DNA of 64,000 nucleotides from Leptidea sinapis (lineage: Eukaryota > Arthropoda > Insecta > Lepidoptera > Pieridae). The notes beneath the pieces are model-generated. The model worked only from the letters and a program-made list of their open reading frames with translations. It had not been told where the DNA came from and searched no databases. Both the position numbers and the translations under genes were made by a program. Positions 30,825-41,162 of the stretch are shown here, piece by piece (the stretch's first letter is position 1; each line of letters opens with the position of its first letter). The stretch spans positions 10,093,001 through 10,157,000 of the forward strand of contig NC_066312.1 in the NCBI RefSeq assembly GCF_905404315.1, in the 5' to 3' direction.

Positions 30825-32890
30825 ATATGTAGGTCAAATTTTACTAAGCTTTCGTATATGTGTTCAGATATTCACGAACCACTCTGTGTATGTATATAAT
30901 ATAGAAGGGGTTAGTAATTTAAACGCACATAATAAAACTGTTACATCTGTATTTTAAAGTTTCCACTTAGATTTACAATAATCACTTATTAAAAATTAAG
31001 AAACAATTAGGGCATAGTGCCCTCTTACAATTCACAATAAGTAATGCCTTCTCGAAGTCCTCGAACTTAACGCTGTGGCTTGGCCAGCGACCTTGAGCGA
31101 TATGAGTGCACGAGTGTCGGCACGCCACCTATGTAACAAAGTCAATATTTTCAAAATTCTTGGGTGGAAAACAGTTTATTTGCTTACTATCCTCATTATT
31201 CACTATTAATCTGAATAAATGAACCTACACAAAAAAGTACAAGCTATAAGAATAACTTTTCTGAGAGAAGTTCCAAAAAAATGCGTCACGCCATGCCAAA
31301 AAACTTGTTTAACTTCAAAAAAAGTGGCAGTTCAAAAAGGCGCGGCAGTGTTAACTATAACCAACAGCAAGCATTAGCAACCTACAAATAAGACTTAAAG
31401 ATATGTGTAACAGGACTAAGTAGTGTTCATAGCTCCAAATGCTATACTTTCACCACAAAACTTGTATAAAAACACCATGTTTGCGTTTTTTCTGCTTACT
31501 CTTCGCCTTAAAGGGCACGACCGTTTACCGTGGCGATACTAACAACTGTTAGTTGGCACTGCTGTAGTGCCAACTAACTTACACGAATCAAATTAACTAA
31601 ATATCTGAATATTATATGTTATCTGTATATTGTAGTTATATCTAATCAGTGATAATTATATAAAATAACATTACTAACAGTAATGAGTTAGTTAAATAAA
31701 TGTAAGTATTAATTGGGATATCTTATGGCATTTCTTGACGTTGCGCTTGTTAACACATCAAGCTGACAACATAATGTTTAAATACTTGACAAAAATAAAT
31801 CTGCAAACAAACGATCAATTATATTGTCAGCTTCGTCTCCGGGATCGTAACTAACACCTAGGTATCTTTTTAAAATCCCTTAATGAACGAGAGTATTATT
31901 TTCATTCTCTCTTTAGGGATTTACCATTGTTTATTGCAGTGCGACTGTTTAATCCGTCAGATAGAGCCGACGAAAGTTGCATTTCTAATACTACACATAT
32001 ATTCGAAACTAAGGTCGGGTTGAACTAATAAACTTTATCAATAACAAAGATGTTAAAGTACCGATTAAGCAAAAAAAAGTGTGTGTAAATGTGTAAGTAC
32101 ATATGTAAATATTCATGCATACATTCCTCCTCCTGCTATTCTACGTTTGTAGAAAGAACAATATTGTAAAAATCTTGCAAAGATGGCATTGACAATTAAT
32201 TATTAAATAACGTATACGGCTTTATGGGCTCGAACCCTTTGCTTAGGACAGGCAACGGACAAAGAAACAAAAAAATAGCGAAAGTAACAAACGTCAGAAA
32301 ATCTTACGATTTAACCCTGTTACTTTTGTGTTACAGTGATGCGCGCGCATCTTAAAATTTTTTTCTCATAATTGTTTCATAACTCGCCTGAAGAAGTATA
32401 ACTTCAAAAAATTTTTCGCACCATTTGACAATTTATAGATGACGTTTTAACTCCGTAACCGTCCATTTTTCGCCGGTTAAAACAATTGTTAATGTTAAAT
32501 AGCTAAATAGCGATCTGTCAAAATTTTCAAATAAATTTTCGATATTCACTTGATATTTCACTTTTTAACTTTAACTATGCCAAGGAATACGATGGTGCAA
32601 CACATTCCACAGTCTATGTTAGCTTAAACCTTAACTATCACAGCTAATTTGATGCAACCCAACCTTAGGCACATGTAGTTATTGTTGGATTTATGCTCTC
32701 CACTGTAACAGGATCCGATTAATAAACTAAGATTGCTGTATTGTTGTATGTAATGGGAGTACAAATGAGGAACCGAGTCACCTGTAGTAAATAACTGCCG
32801 CTCATCCGTCCTGTCAACAGACTACAGATAAATCACAAAAGCATTGTCTGCCAGAGTCACATCCTTATTTTAAATATGATCTCATCCCAT
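30825..32890. other. No gene or recognised repeat (one perfect hairpin)
   Basis: About 2 kb of single-copy-looking DNA, the longest stretch here without an assigned element. It contains a perfect 13-bp hairpin at 31548-31578. No splice-flanked coding or long frame was seen. Confidence 0.4.
31548..31578. repeat. Perfect 13-bp inverted repeat (hairpin)
   Basis: GTTAGTTGGCACT (31548-31560), a five-base loop GCTGT, then AGTGCCAACTAAC (31566-31578). It does not belong to any repeat recognised here. Confidence 0.75.
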
Positions 32891-32894
32891 TTGT

Positions 32895-33500
32895 TATTTT
32901 TTATGGAAAAAGGAGGACAAACGAGTATACTCGCAACGGGTCATCTGGTGTTAAGTGATCACCGCCGCCCACATTAAAAAGGCATAAAAGGCATTTATTT
33001 TCTCAAAATTGATTCCTTAACAATTCTTTTTGATGTAATTTTTTATACTAATAGATACTACTACCGCTTCGGAAACAAATGGCGCTCTGAGAGAGAAGAA
33101 ACTCTCCCAGCATTCTTTTTTTTTTTGCGCTCTTTTCAATAAAAATATACAATATTGTACAGTCATTTCTATCAATCACAATCTAGTCCCAGGCTGTCCG
33201 ATCATTTAGATATTCAGCAGTGGAGTAATAGGATTTACGACTGAGCCATTTTTTTTATAAAACATTTAAATTTATTTATAGATAATGCCTGAACAGTGGA
33301 TTATCTTGCAACACCATAGGAATCACAGGAGCGCTGCCGGCCTTTAAGGAAGGTGTACGCGCTTTTTTTGAAGGTACCCATGTCGTATCGTCCCGGAAAC
33401 ACCGCACAAGGAAGCTCATTCCACAGATTTGTAGTAAGTGGAAGAAAGCTCCTAGAAAAGCGCACTGTGGAGGACCGCCACACATACTTACAGATAGTGG
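32895..33500 (-). mobile_element. LINE family LA copy interrupted by an LC fragment
   Basis: Minus strand, from 33500: the peptide MWRSSTVRFSRSFLPLTTNL, then WNELPCAVFPGRYDMGTFKK and LKGRQRSCDSYGVAR, the best preserved LA coding tail here. At GTTGCAAGA (about 33300) LA stops and LC begins. LA resumes at 32990 with AATGTGGGCGGCGGTGATCA and runs to its 3' end near 32895 (TTGTCCTCCTTTTTCC). Confidence 0.82.
32991..33300 (-). mobile_element. LINE family LC 3' fragment inserted in LA
   Basis: From CACTGTTCAGGCATTATCTA (33300) through AATGGCTCAGTCGTAAATCC and GACAGCCTGGGACTAGATTG to AAAATAAATGCCTTTTATGC at 32991. The two ends of the disrupted LA sequence rejoin as GCAAGA/AATGTGGG, so this is a 5'-truncated LC insertion. 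Confidence 0.8.
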
Positions 33501-33599
33501 GGATGATATCCTAATTACATTTAATTTCACAAAAGATTTTTTGTTTGAATTTAACAACAAATTTTAAATGATCTAGAAAACAATTTGTTAGTCTTGAAG

Positions 33600-33905
33600 T
33601 GATCAATTAAACAAATTAAATATATAAACAAAATTTATGAACGATGCGGGACTCGAAACCGCGACCTCTCGGGTTCCATGCGAGCGCTCTTACCAACTGA
33701 GCCAACCGTTCGAGTGACATGTGGTTCGTAAATCTTGGTATGTTTCGTTCAAATCTCGGTTCGTGGCTCCATATACAGGATATACTTTACAGTTGATAGC
33801 CTGCTCAAACCCAATAATTGCATATTATGAAATTGACTTGAGATGTCGCTCTTTCAAATCTAAACAATTTGTTCTTTTTAAAGTGATAACTCTCACTTCT
33901 GGGAT
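33600..33905 (-). repeat. Family S repeat with tRNA-like sequence (copy 2)
   Basis: Minus-strand order: CCCAGAAGTGAGAGTTATCA, GAGCGACATCTCAAGTC, CAACTGTAAAGTATATCCTG, then the tRNA-like part (33639-33711), then TTCATAAATTTTG. The module AGAAGTGAG..TTATCACTT is upstream here but downstream of the tRNA-like part in copy 1. Confidence 0.77.
33639..33711 (-). tRNA. tRNA-like sequence, probably pseudo (part of family S)
   Basis: Acceptor GAACGGT/ATCGTTC and D-arm GCTC/GAGC are intact. The anticodon arm is CTCGC-ATGGAAC-CCGAG with one mismatch, and the T arm is GCGGT TTCGAGT CCCGC. Position 33 is T here and the anticodon position reads GGA. The better-formed loop suggests this copy is closer to the source tRNA than copy 1. 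It is embedded in a repeat, so it is not called as a working gene. Confidence 0.6.
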
Positions 33906-33928
33906 TAAATAAACAAGTTTAATTTTTA

Positions 33929-34227
33929 TCATTTTTCTTGTTTTGTCCGCGATGGACTCCTAAACTAATGAACGGATTTTAATGGGGATTACTTCATGGA
34001 GTGCAGTTTAGTCCAACTTCAGAGATAGGATAGTTTTTATTTCGATTTGGGACCCATAATTATATTCATTTACAATATTTGTTTTGTATGGACATATTTT
34101 CTATGAGAAAACAACAAGAAGCATATTTTATAAAATAATTCTTGATTTTATGAAATATTATTGACAATTCATAAAAAAACTGTATTTTATTTATTATGTA
34201 CAGAACAACGTCTGTCGAGTCAGCTAG
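33929..34227 (+). mobile_element. Helitron, HelB 3' end with alternative 5' region
   Basis: The 5' part has GGACTCCTAAACTAATGAAC and CTTCATGGAGTGCAGTTTAG. The 3' part shares TATTGACAATTCATAAAAAA and ACGTCTGTCGAGTCAGCTAG with HelB. The same 5' region occurs at 37632-37947 and, reversed, at 34582-34934. Confidence 0.82.
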
Positions 34228-34259
34228 TATATTATATTAATATACTTTTAAACATACAT

Positions 34260-34378
34260 AATCACTCATAACTCGGAAACTATATTCATCATATAAATGT
34301 TTGCACCTACCTGTCTAACCCGGGACCTCTAGCTCAGTAGGCAGGGTAACTAGCCACTGGGCTATAGGGATCATCGAT
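34260..34378 (-). repeat. Family T SINE fragment (tRNA-derived head)
   Basis: Antisense of ATCCCTATAGCCCAGTGGCT, CTGCCTACTGAGCTAGAGGT and CCCGGGTTAGACAGGTAGGT, followed by the body ATTTATATGATGAATATAGT. It is truncated within the body. Confidence 0.75.
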
Positions 34379-34391
34379 ATTTATAAGTACA

Positions 34392-34581
34392 CTAGCTGAC
34401 CCGACAGACGTTGTTCTGTTCATAATAAAAAAAAACTTGGAATTTCGTAAAATCCGTTCTAAGCTGACCTCTACTCGGTGAAAAGAATATTCCTACCAAA
34501 TTTCAAGCCTTTAGCTCTAATGATTCCAGAGATATCGTGATGAGTGACTATATACGTGGAAATCTCTTTTATATATATAGA
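34392..34581 (-). mobile_element. Helitron, HelB 3' end, short type
   Basis: Minus strand: TCTATATATATAAAAGAGAT at the 5' end, GGAATATTCTTTTCACCGAG, and the 3' end ACGTCTGTCGGGTCAGCTAG (CTAG at 34392-34395). 190 bp. Its TC start at 34581 directly follows the CTAG of the neighbour at 34582. Confidence 0.83.
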
Positions 34582-34934
34582 CTAGCTGACCAGACAGACG
34601 TTGTGCTGTACATAATAAATAAAATACCGTTTTTGATGAATTTGTCAATAATTTTTCATTGTAACATAATAATATGCTCCTTGTTGTTATAATGAAATTG
34701 TTTCACAGCAGAACTGTCAAACCGCGCGTCAATAATATCTCACAGAAAATATGTTCAACAAAACAAATATTGGAAATAAAAATAATTATGGGTCCCAAAT
34801 CGAAATAAAAACTATCCTATCTCTTAAGTTGGACTAAACTGCACTCCATGAAGTAATCCCCATTGAAATCCGTTCATTAGTTTAGGAGTCCATTGAGGAC
34901 AAACATTATGATACGAGATTTATATATATTAAGA
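34582..34934 (-). mobile_element. Helitron, HelB 3' end with alternative 5' region
   Basis: Minus strand: TCTTAATATATATAAATCTC, AACGGATTTCAATGGGGATT, CGCGGTTTGACAGTTCTGCT and ACGTCTGTCTGGTCAGCTAG. 353 bp, complete at both ends, abutting 34392-34581 with no spacer. Confidence 0.83.
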
Positions 34935-35226
34935 TTTCAAAATTACCACAGACAAACTTAGCTGAAACAGTTTTTAATGCATTTATTCTCCTTTGTCTTG
35001 AATAACGGGAATAACAAAACAAAGACGATTGTTTTCTCGTTAAAAAAAAAGCTTTAATCACCATTAGTATCAATAACATTAAACTAATTACGTTAAAACA
35101 GAAAACAAGGCACTTAATTACAAATAAAAACAGAAACAACAATCTGTTAAAATCTTTACTACGGCTCTTGTTTCTTTGTTAAGAAATGTTTGTTTTATCT
35201 CACACAAATACGATTACATATTTATA

Positions 35227-35503
35227 CTAGCTGACCCAGCAAACGTTGTATTGCCGATATTAAAATCGCGATACAAAAGTAACTGTTGATCGAAGATGGG
35301 TGAAAATTTCAAGTTGTATTTTTTAATGCTGACTCATAATCAAATTTAAAATAAAATGTCAAAAGATATAAAAAAAATTTGGCCTGGACCACCCTTAACA
35401 TTTAGGGGGATGAAAAATAGATGTTGTCCGATTCTCAGACCTACCCAATATGCACCCAAAATTACATCTACTACCCCGCGACATGAGAATTTTATATGTT
35501 AGA
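35227..35503 (-). mobile_element. Non-autonomous Helitron, HelD (copy 5)
   Basis: The 3' end CAACGTTTGCTGGGTCAGCTAG lies at the left. The interior ACATCTATTTTTCATCCCCC is read on the minus strand. A deletion near 35470 removes the CGGCTTGACCGATTCTCATG block before TCTAACATATAAAATTCTCA. Confidence 0.82.
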
Positions 35504-35504
35504 T

Positions 35505-37220
35505 TAAGCGCATAATAGGAGAATCCCAAAAGGGAATTTTCGGGTTTATTCAAGCGTCGCAGACTTAGTAGCACCATGCGTCTAAAATAACCCGTCGGAT
35601 TAGTAAAAAAACGCTTGTAATATTGTACTAAAAATATATTTAAAATATTTAAAAAGATAAGATTTTACTGTATGGCAATGGCAAGTTTAAGTTTAATTCC
35701 AGTTTAATTGTATTGTTCCTGAACAAATAGATAAATTGCTTTAGTTTTAACTTTAGATCCTAGTTTCACTTTTATTTGTGATCTGTGTTCATAGAGAATT
35801 AATAGTTTGTAAATCTTCGTGTGATAGGACTGCGCGTTAGTAGAGCACTCTGGGTTTCCACGGAAGACAGGCGTTGTGGATTCTTTCGAAACCACAACTA
35901 TGCTAAGTTGGGGGCCTATTGGCATCATTAGATCTAACTTTAGAACTAGAACAAGAAGTATAATCAGAATGTAGAATGACGTCAATAAACATTTTTTCTT
36001 TCTTAAGACGAATCGAGAATTAGCTACAGCTTGCATGAATATTTTAAACAAAAATTTAATCGAATCAAGTATGTATATGATTATTGTGTTCGGCAGATCT
36101 GTTTGCTAGTAGACTACAAAATTCGACCATTCATATCTTTCTTGCGCCACTCTGTTCCACATTTCAAATGGCGTCGTTACATGTGTTTTTGTGGTAAACA
36201 TCTTTTCATCTTTTAAGATGCCACTGCCTTAGGACAACGATTATCTTTGTTTTAATGGATATATTTAGTTTTGTATTATTTATACATTTTCAGTATACCG
36301 AACAACCACAAATAAAGAGCTTAAAGCACCTATAGAAGTATTCATTTCAAAAATTATGAGTTTTTATGAATTTTTACGAGTAAATTTGTAAAAAAAGGTG
36401 GGACGTGAACATTATAGTCAAATCAACATGTATTACTAATTGATTATTGAATTTATTGAAGACTAGGTAAGCCAGCGACTTCACTATCGTAAATGAGAGT
36501 CCATTTGTATCAATGCTCATTTTGTAAGCAATTGCAGACATTTTTTCTCCGTGCACCAATTTCGATCAAATACAGACTAAATGTTGCTCCAGGGTATGCT
36601 GAAAACATTCGAGAAAGGTTCATGTCAGTCTATCCAATATATCCAGAATTTAGCTGTTAAAGAAACAGACGGAGGGATTTTTTTTTAAATTGTAATTTTA
36701 TGTTCAGCTACCCTCAATTTATCAATTACAATCGGTTTTTAGAAAAATATCGAAGATACCATCGACAAAAATTATTCATGACTCAACATTTGGGCTTATA
36801 TTTGCACGAAAAATATTGTGTAACAATTGGTGGACTGTCAGTGTCTAATAAAATAATAACAGTTACTTGGGAAATGTATGTTCAAGCGAATTTCGACCTA
36901 CATGTTTATTATGACTGTAGGAAAGTGTTATTAAGGTGGGTCACGATTCAATTTTGTCGATGGCACATTGGATATTCTCACGTCAACTCAACAGTTATAA
37001 TATTTATGTATAAGAATATACAGAAGGATTTTGCCTCATATAGTAAATTTAAAATCGGAAGTTTTGGAATGAGTAGAGTCTAACACCTTAGTTTTAGAAC
37101 TAAGTTGATTTTTACTTTTGAAAATACAAAATAATTTTTAGTCCATGTAGTTTAGAAATAATTACAACAACAATTATTTCGCCATTGTTTGTTCATGTGC
37201 TTCTCCAGAGCATAAAAAGA
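35505..37220. other. No gene assigned; two modest open frames
   Basis: Minus-strand frame 35704-36051 (115 codons) contains a hydrophobic run SFYILIILLVLVLKLDL preceded by FVLRKKKCLL. Plus-strand frame 36700-37083 (127 codons) is AT-rich. Frames this long are expected about once per window at this composition. Neither has splice sites or family motifs I can defend. Confidence 0.35.
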
Positions 37221-37274
37221 ATAGGAAAGACAAAGGCGGAAGGGTGTCGTAAGAGGCGACTAAGCTCATTTACC

Positions 37275-37385
37275 AGTGCGACTTCTTTGCACAGAATGCC
37301 AGCTATATGGGTACCACAACGGCGCCATTAATCACCATCGCTTGAACATCCTGCTCCTCTTGTCCCTTATTGTCATAATAAAAAT
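37275..37385 (+). repeat. Family M with internal deletion
   Basis: 5' end CCAGTGCGACTTCTTTGCAC and TGGGTACCACAACGGCGCC, then a direct jump to AATCACCATCGCTTGAACAT and CTCTTGTCCCTTATTGTCAT. About 200 bases between are missing. Upstream, GGGTGTCGTAAGAGGCGACT (37242) looks like another LINE fragment. Confidence 0.75.
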
Positions 37386-37481
37386 GTCAAACTGAACTAA
37401 ATATTTGATTAGAAAAAAAAGGCACATTAGTAATTACAAACATTATTTAAACCTATTGAGCTGTTTGTTAGAATGGAATTC

Positions 37482-37553
37482 CCAATAATAATACCCCTTA
37501 AGGTCAAAACTGATCTCAGGGTTCGACATCGACCCTACTGGAATTATTATTGG
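37482..37553. repeat. Short palindromic repeat
   Basis: CCAATAATAATACC (37482-37495) and GGAATTATTATTGG (37540-37553) are inverted repeats with one mismatch. They enclose a smaller palindrome around AGGGTTCGACATCGACCCT. Possibly a tiny MITE; no second copy in the window. Confidence 0.5.
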
Positions 37554-37631
37554 ACAGACATTATTGTATTAAAAAAACAGTGTGTGCATATAATTATTCT
37601 TCTTTGGCGTAATAAAACAAAAATCCTTAAA

Positions 37632-37947
37632 AATATATGAACGGATTTAAATGGGGATTACTTCATGGAGTGCAGTTTAGTCCAACTTGAGAGATAGGAT
37701 AGTTTTTATTTGGATTTCGGAACCCATAATTACTTTTATTTCCAATATTTTTTTAGTATAGACATATTTTCTATGAGAGAATTTATTGACGCACGGTTTG
37801 ACAGTTCTGCTGTGAAGCAATTTCATTATAACAACAGGGAGCATATTTTACGAAATAATTCTTTATGTTATGAAATATTACTGATAAATTTATAGAAAAC
37901 AGTATTTTATTTAATATGATCAGAACAATGTCTCTCAGGTCAGCTAG
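37632..37947 (+). mobile_element. Helitron, HelB 3' end with alternative 5' region
   Basis: AACGGATTTAAATGGGGATT, CTTCATGGAGTGCAGTTTAG, TTGACAGTTCTGCTGTGAAG and the mutated end ATGTCTCTCAGGTCAGCTAG. It has the same architecture as 33929-34227, with the beginning degraded. Confidence 0.82.
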
Positions 37948-37949
37948 TA

Positions 37950-38550
37950 TAATATAAAATTAGACAGATTTTTTAAAACTTGTACATAAAATGAAATGAT
38001 ACATTGAAATTTATTTAATTCTAGTCCATTGGTTGTGGTGAGGCTTGGTAGCTGAAGTAAGATACAAATGGTCAAGTTGACAACTAACATCAGTGTGTCG
38101 AGAATTTGCGTGACGGTGTGCACACGCATCATATAAAACAACAAGTCGATAATCGAATGCACTAGTTTGTACAAAATTAAAAACTTGTCTAGAGATTGAG
38201 AACTTGTCCTTAAACTAAAAGGTATCTTTTTCCAAAAATAGTGTAGGAATATCTGTAAATTATAGAATAGCTGATACCCGCGACTTCGTCCGCATAAACA
38301 CATGACTAAACACGTAGTTACTTATAAAGATCTTTATTTCTTAAAACTTTATATTAAGTGCAGATATCGCCATATTTTATAAATTTATATAAAAATAATC
38401 TGATATATAGTTAACAACTGTAAGTAATCTACCAAATATAGTAAGCTTAAATTAAGTTTCTTTTTTACCTCCTGAGAAAGTTGGAAATATATAAAAATTC
38501 TAATTAGTTATTCATTTTAAACTATTCTTTCAATTTGATTTCTGAACGAC
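37950..38550. other. No gene; Helitron 3'-end trace
   Basis: At 38268-38300 the minus strand reads TGCGGACGAAGTCGCGGGTA, then TCAGCTAT, a common Helitron terminus with CTAG mutated. No 5' end found. Confidence 0.4.
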
Positions 38551-38552
38551 CG

Positions 38553-38741
38553 GGGATACATCAAAGGAATAATAAAAAGTTGTTGTTGTTATTTAATTCC
38601 GAGCATTTTCGTATTTATTCACCTTTTAAACCTTCTCTGGACTTCCACAAATAATTCAAGACCAATATTAGCCAAATTTGTCCAGCCGATCTCGAGTTTT
38701 AGCGGGACTAACGAACAGCAATTCATTTTTATATATATAGA
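38553..38741 (-). mobile_element. Helitron HelB, 5' half only
   Basis: Minus strand: TCTATATATATAAAAATGAA, GTTCGTTAGTCCCGCTAAAA, AGAAGGTTTAAAAGGTGAAT and CATTTTTATTCCTTTGATG-type sequence, stopping at ATGTATCCCC. The 3' half with the CTAG terminus is absent. Confidence 0.8.
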
Positions 38742-39545
38742 TGAAATGAATAAATGCGCCCATTTGATGTTCATGTCCTTCGATCCTCACAACCTTGAAC
38801 ACATCTGTACTTCAATTGTACTCCTCTCTTATCTAGCACAAATGACTCACATGTTACTCACCGACCTCACAATATAACGTACGATACGTTTGATTACTGC
38901 ACACAATACACTCGCTGTGTCTCACTCTATGATTCTGATAATTGCAGTATATCACCATAACACTGGCTTTTATACAACGCGTGGCGCTAAGATAGTTCCG
39001 AGTTTTAATAAAAGCCATTGTTCAACTGTGTCTATACGAGGAATACTTCACTTTTAATTACCAGCCTTTATATGCAGCTGCTCGGATTTAAATAATAATT
39101 TCAAATAACGCCGGGGTTTTAATAAGGTAGATCTTTAAAGACTCATCTACGTCAAACAACTATTAGACGAGAAAACTATTAGCTAAATCATTAAGGATAT
39201 TACTTCCGGGGTATATAACAACGAATTCTCAAAAGGAGGATGTTATCCAGTCGTGTTTAGTACTATTGTTTCTTACATAATAACTGAGTCGTTTATATAC
39301 TTACTAAATTTCTAATATTTTTTTTCGTAAATGGAACTTTACAAGTTTATCTGAACTACGAGCTTTATAGCTTTTAAATCTAATGTGTTTCGCTTTCGAA
39401 ATTCTAAATGAGTGGGGAAATAATTTTATTATTATTAGGTGATAAATATTGTAATATAATAATGAAATAATTTCAATCGCTTTTGTTTGTAATGTCAAAT
39501 AAACTCGTAGGTATGAATACCATAAGAAAATAATAATAATTTTTG
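38742..39545. other. No gene or recognised repeat
   Basis: A moderately GC-rich section at 38760-38900 has no open frame with splice support; the rest is AT-rich. Confidence 0.4.
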
Positions 39546-39549
39546 TCTG

Positions 39550-39880
39550 TTTGTTAGGCTAATAATCTACGAACAGCTGAAACATATGAACGAGACTTTC
39601 AAAGGCATAAGGCGTTTGTGTGGGAAAGGTTACTATAGCATAAACGATTTTATCAATGACACCACAGACTGGGAACGAAGCGAACACCCTCAGGCTCAAA
39701 ATTATAAATGTTTATTGTTTATTTACGATATCACATTGTAATCCATATTTCTATATAAGAAAAGGCCACTGAGTTTATTACGCCCGTTTTTCTCAGGTCT
39801 AGGAAGCCTATTTTGAATGTGTGGTAGTTTTTGACGTTAAATAAGTGATTTTGAATAAAAATATTTGAATTTGAATAAGA
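39550..39880 (+). mobile_element. LINE family LB 3' fragment
   Basis: Peptide RRLCGKGYYSINDFINDTTD, then WERSEHPQAQ, followed by the LB untranslated tail (AAAGGCCACTGAGTTTATTA, CGCCCGTTTTTCTCAGGTCT) and the terminal AATAAAAATATTTGAATTTG. 5'-truncated. Same family as 44560-45150, 53834-54105 and 60251-61082. Confidence 0.78.
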
Positions 39881-39996
39881 TTTTAGACACAAATACTATT
39901 TTACATTAAGTTAATATGATCAAGACGTTTATTTAGTATTGATATTTCTTTACACATTACGTTCATTAATAACTAACCAACTGTAAAAAACACATT

Positions 39997-40304
39997 TCTT
40001 TAATGGCAATAATGGACAAGACGAGCAGAACGTTTAGCTGATGGTAGTTGTAACGCCCTGCCCATCACAATGCAGTGCCGCTCAGGATTCTTGAAATACC
40101 CAAAAATTCTGAGCGGCACTACAACTGCGCTCGTCACCTAGAGACATATGATACCAAGTCACATTTGCCCAGTAATGTCACTAGCTACGGCACTCTTCAG
40201 ATCAAAATACAGTAATGCTCACACATTACTGCTTCACGGCAGTTGTTGCCGTTGTTGTACCCATAATCAAGCCGGCATCCTGTGCAAAGGAGCTTCCCTC
40301 TGGT
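39997..40304 (-). repeat. Family M, full length
   Basis: Antisense over about 308 bp, from AATAATGGACAAGACGAGCA to AGCTTCCCTCTGG. The internal inverted pair CAGTGCCGCTCAGGATT / ATTCTGAGCGGCACTAC is intact. Confidence 0.88.
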
Positions 40305-40790
40305 AGAAGTACACATAGTAGTAACATTATTTTGAATGTAATAAAGCAAAATATTAACAGCTGAAAGCTATATAAATTGCAATGTCGATGAAGAATAAAA
40401 TGTTCTAATTGTTCTCGCAAATCGGGACACGAGACTTTCCTGAATTAAAATATGCTTGAAAGTTTTATCTATCTCTTACTTAAACGTTTCATTCCCAACG
40501 GGAACATAGTAAAAGCTTTATAATTCACACTTAAACAGTAAATCTCACGACAAATCAGCCATTTTTTTTGCAGTCAAATATTTGAATCGTTATAATTCCT
40601 TTATATATTTCCTGCAGGTTAAATATTTTGATAACAATTTAAATGTTTACAAACGCACAAGAAATTTAAATAAGGTAGGAGACAAGTTGAGATGGCCTCA
40701 CCTGACCTTAGCCCGCGTTTAATGGCGCGAAATTCTGCCCGTGCTATAATATTGATAAGTTGATGTAACGCGTGCGGCGTGATGCGTGGG
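40305..40790. other. No gene or recognised repeat
   Basis: AT-rich, becoming GC-rich towards element I. Confidence 0.4.
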
Positions 40791-40792
40791 TA

Positions 40793-41162
40793 TAAGGCTT
40801 GGTATCCACCAAAACGGAGAGGAGATAAGCCGCGATGCTGTCAGCTTATTTTCACCAGAGCGGAGAGGGGAATATGTGAGCTGTGTTTATAGCAACGCTT
40901 TAGGGTGTGCGAGGCGCGGGGAGAAGGCAGCGGGGAAAAGGGCGTGTGACCGCGGGCCGCCCGTCTACAGTCTACATGCATGTCCGCTCCGCCGCGCTGT
41001 TCGATCGCTCGATGAGGCACAAAATTCTAAAAACAGATGAGACATCTCTCCTCTCCGCTTTATCCATTTCCACCAACGCTTAGCGGAGAGATGTGGTAAT
41101 ACCAAAATCTGATTGCGTTATCGAAATACATCTCCTCTCCGCATTGGTGGAAACCGAGCTTA
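40793..41162. mobile_element. Element I: GC-rich inverted-repeat element
   Basis: The left end TAAGGCTTGGTATCCACCAA then AACGGAGAGGAGAT matches the reverse of the right end ATCTCCTCTCCGCATTGGTG then GAAACCGAGCTTA, 34 bp with few mismatches. Extra copies of the CTCCGCT..TTCCACCAACGC motif lie inside (41045-41090). The interior is CpG-rich and open for 84 codons (40786-41040), but the inverted ends show it is a MITE-like element, not a gene or promoter. Confidence 0.75.

Noticed and set aside
35704..36051. 115-codon frame with FVLRKKKCLL followed by a hydrophobic helix, considered as an ABC-transporter-like exon
   Set aside because: The resemblance is only a basic patch before a hydrophobic run; no further family motif, and a frame of this length is expected by chance.
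36700..37083. 127-codon plus-strand open frame
   Set aside because: About one frame of this length is expected in 64 kb of DNA this AT-rich; no motif, splice sites or composition shift.
40786..41040. 84-codon GC-rich open frame and CpG island as a gene or promoter
   Set aside because: The block is bounded by 34-bp inverted repeats with internal copies of the same motif, so it is a MITE-like element; no splice sites or protein motif.
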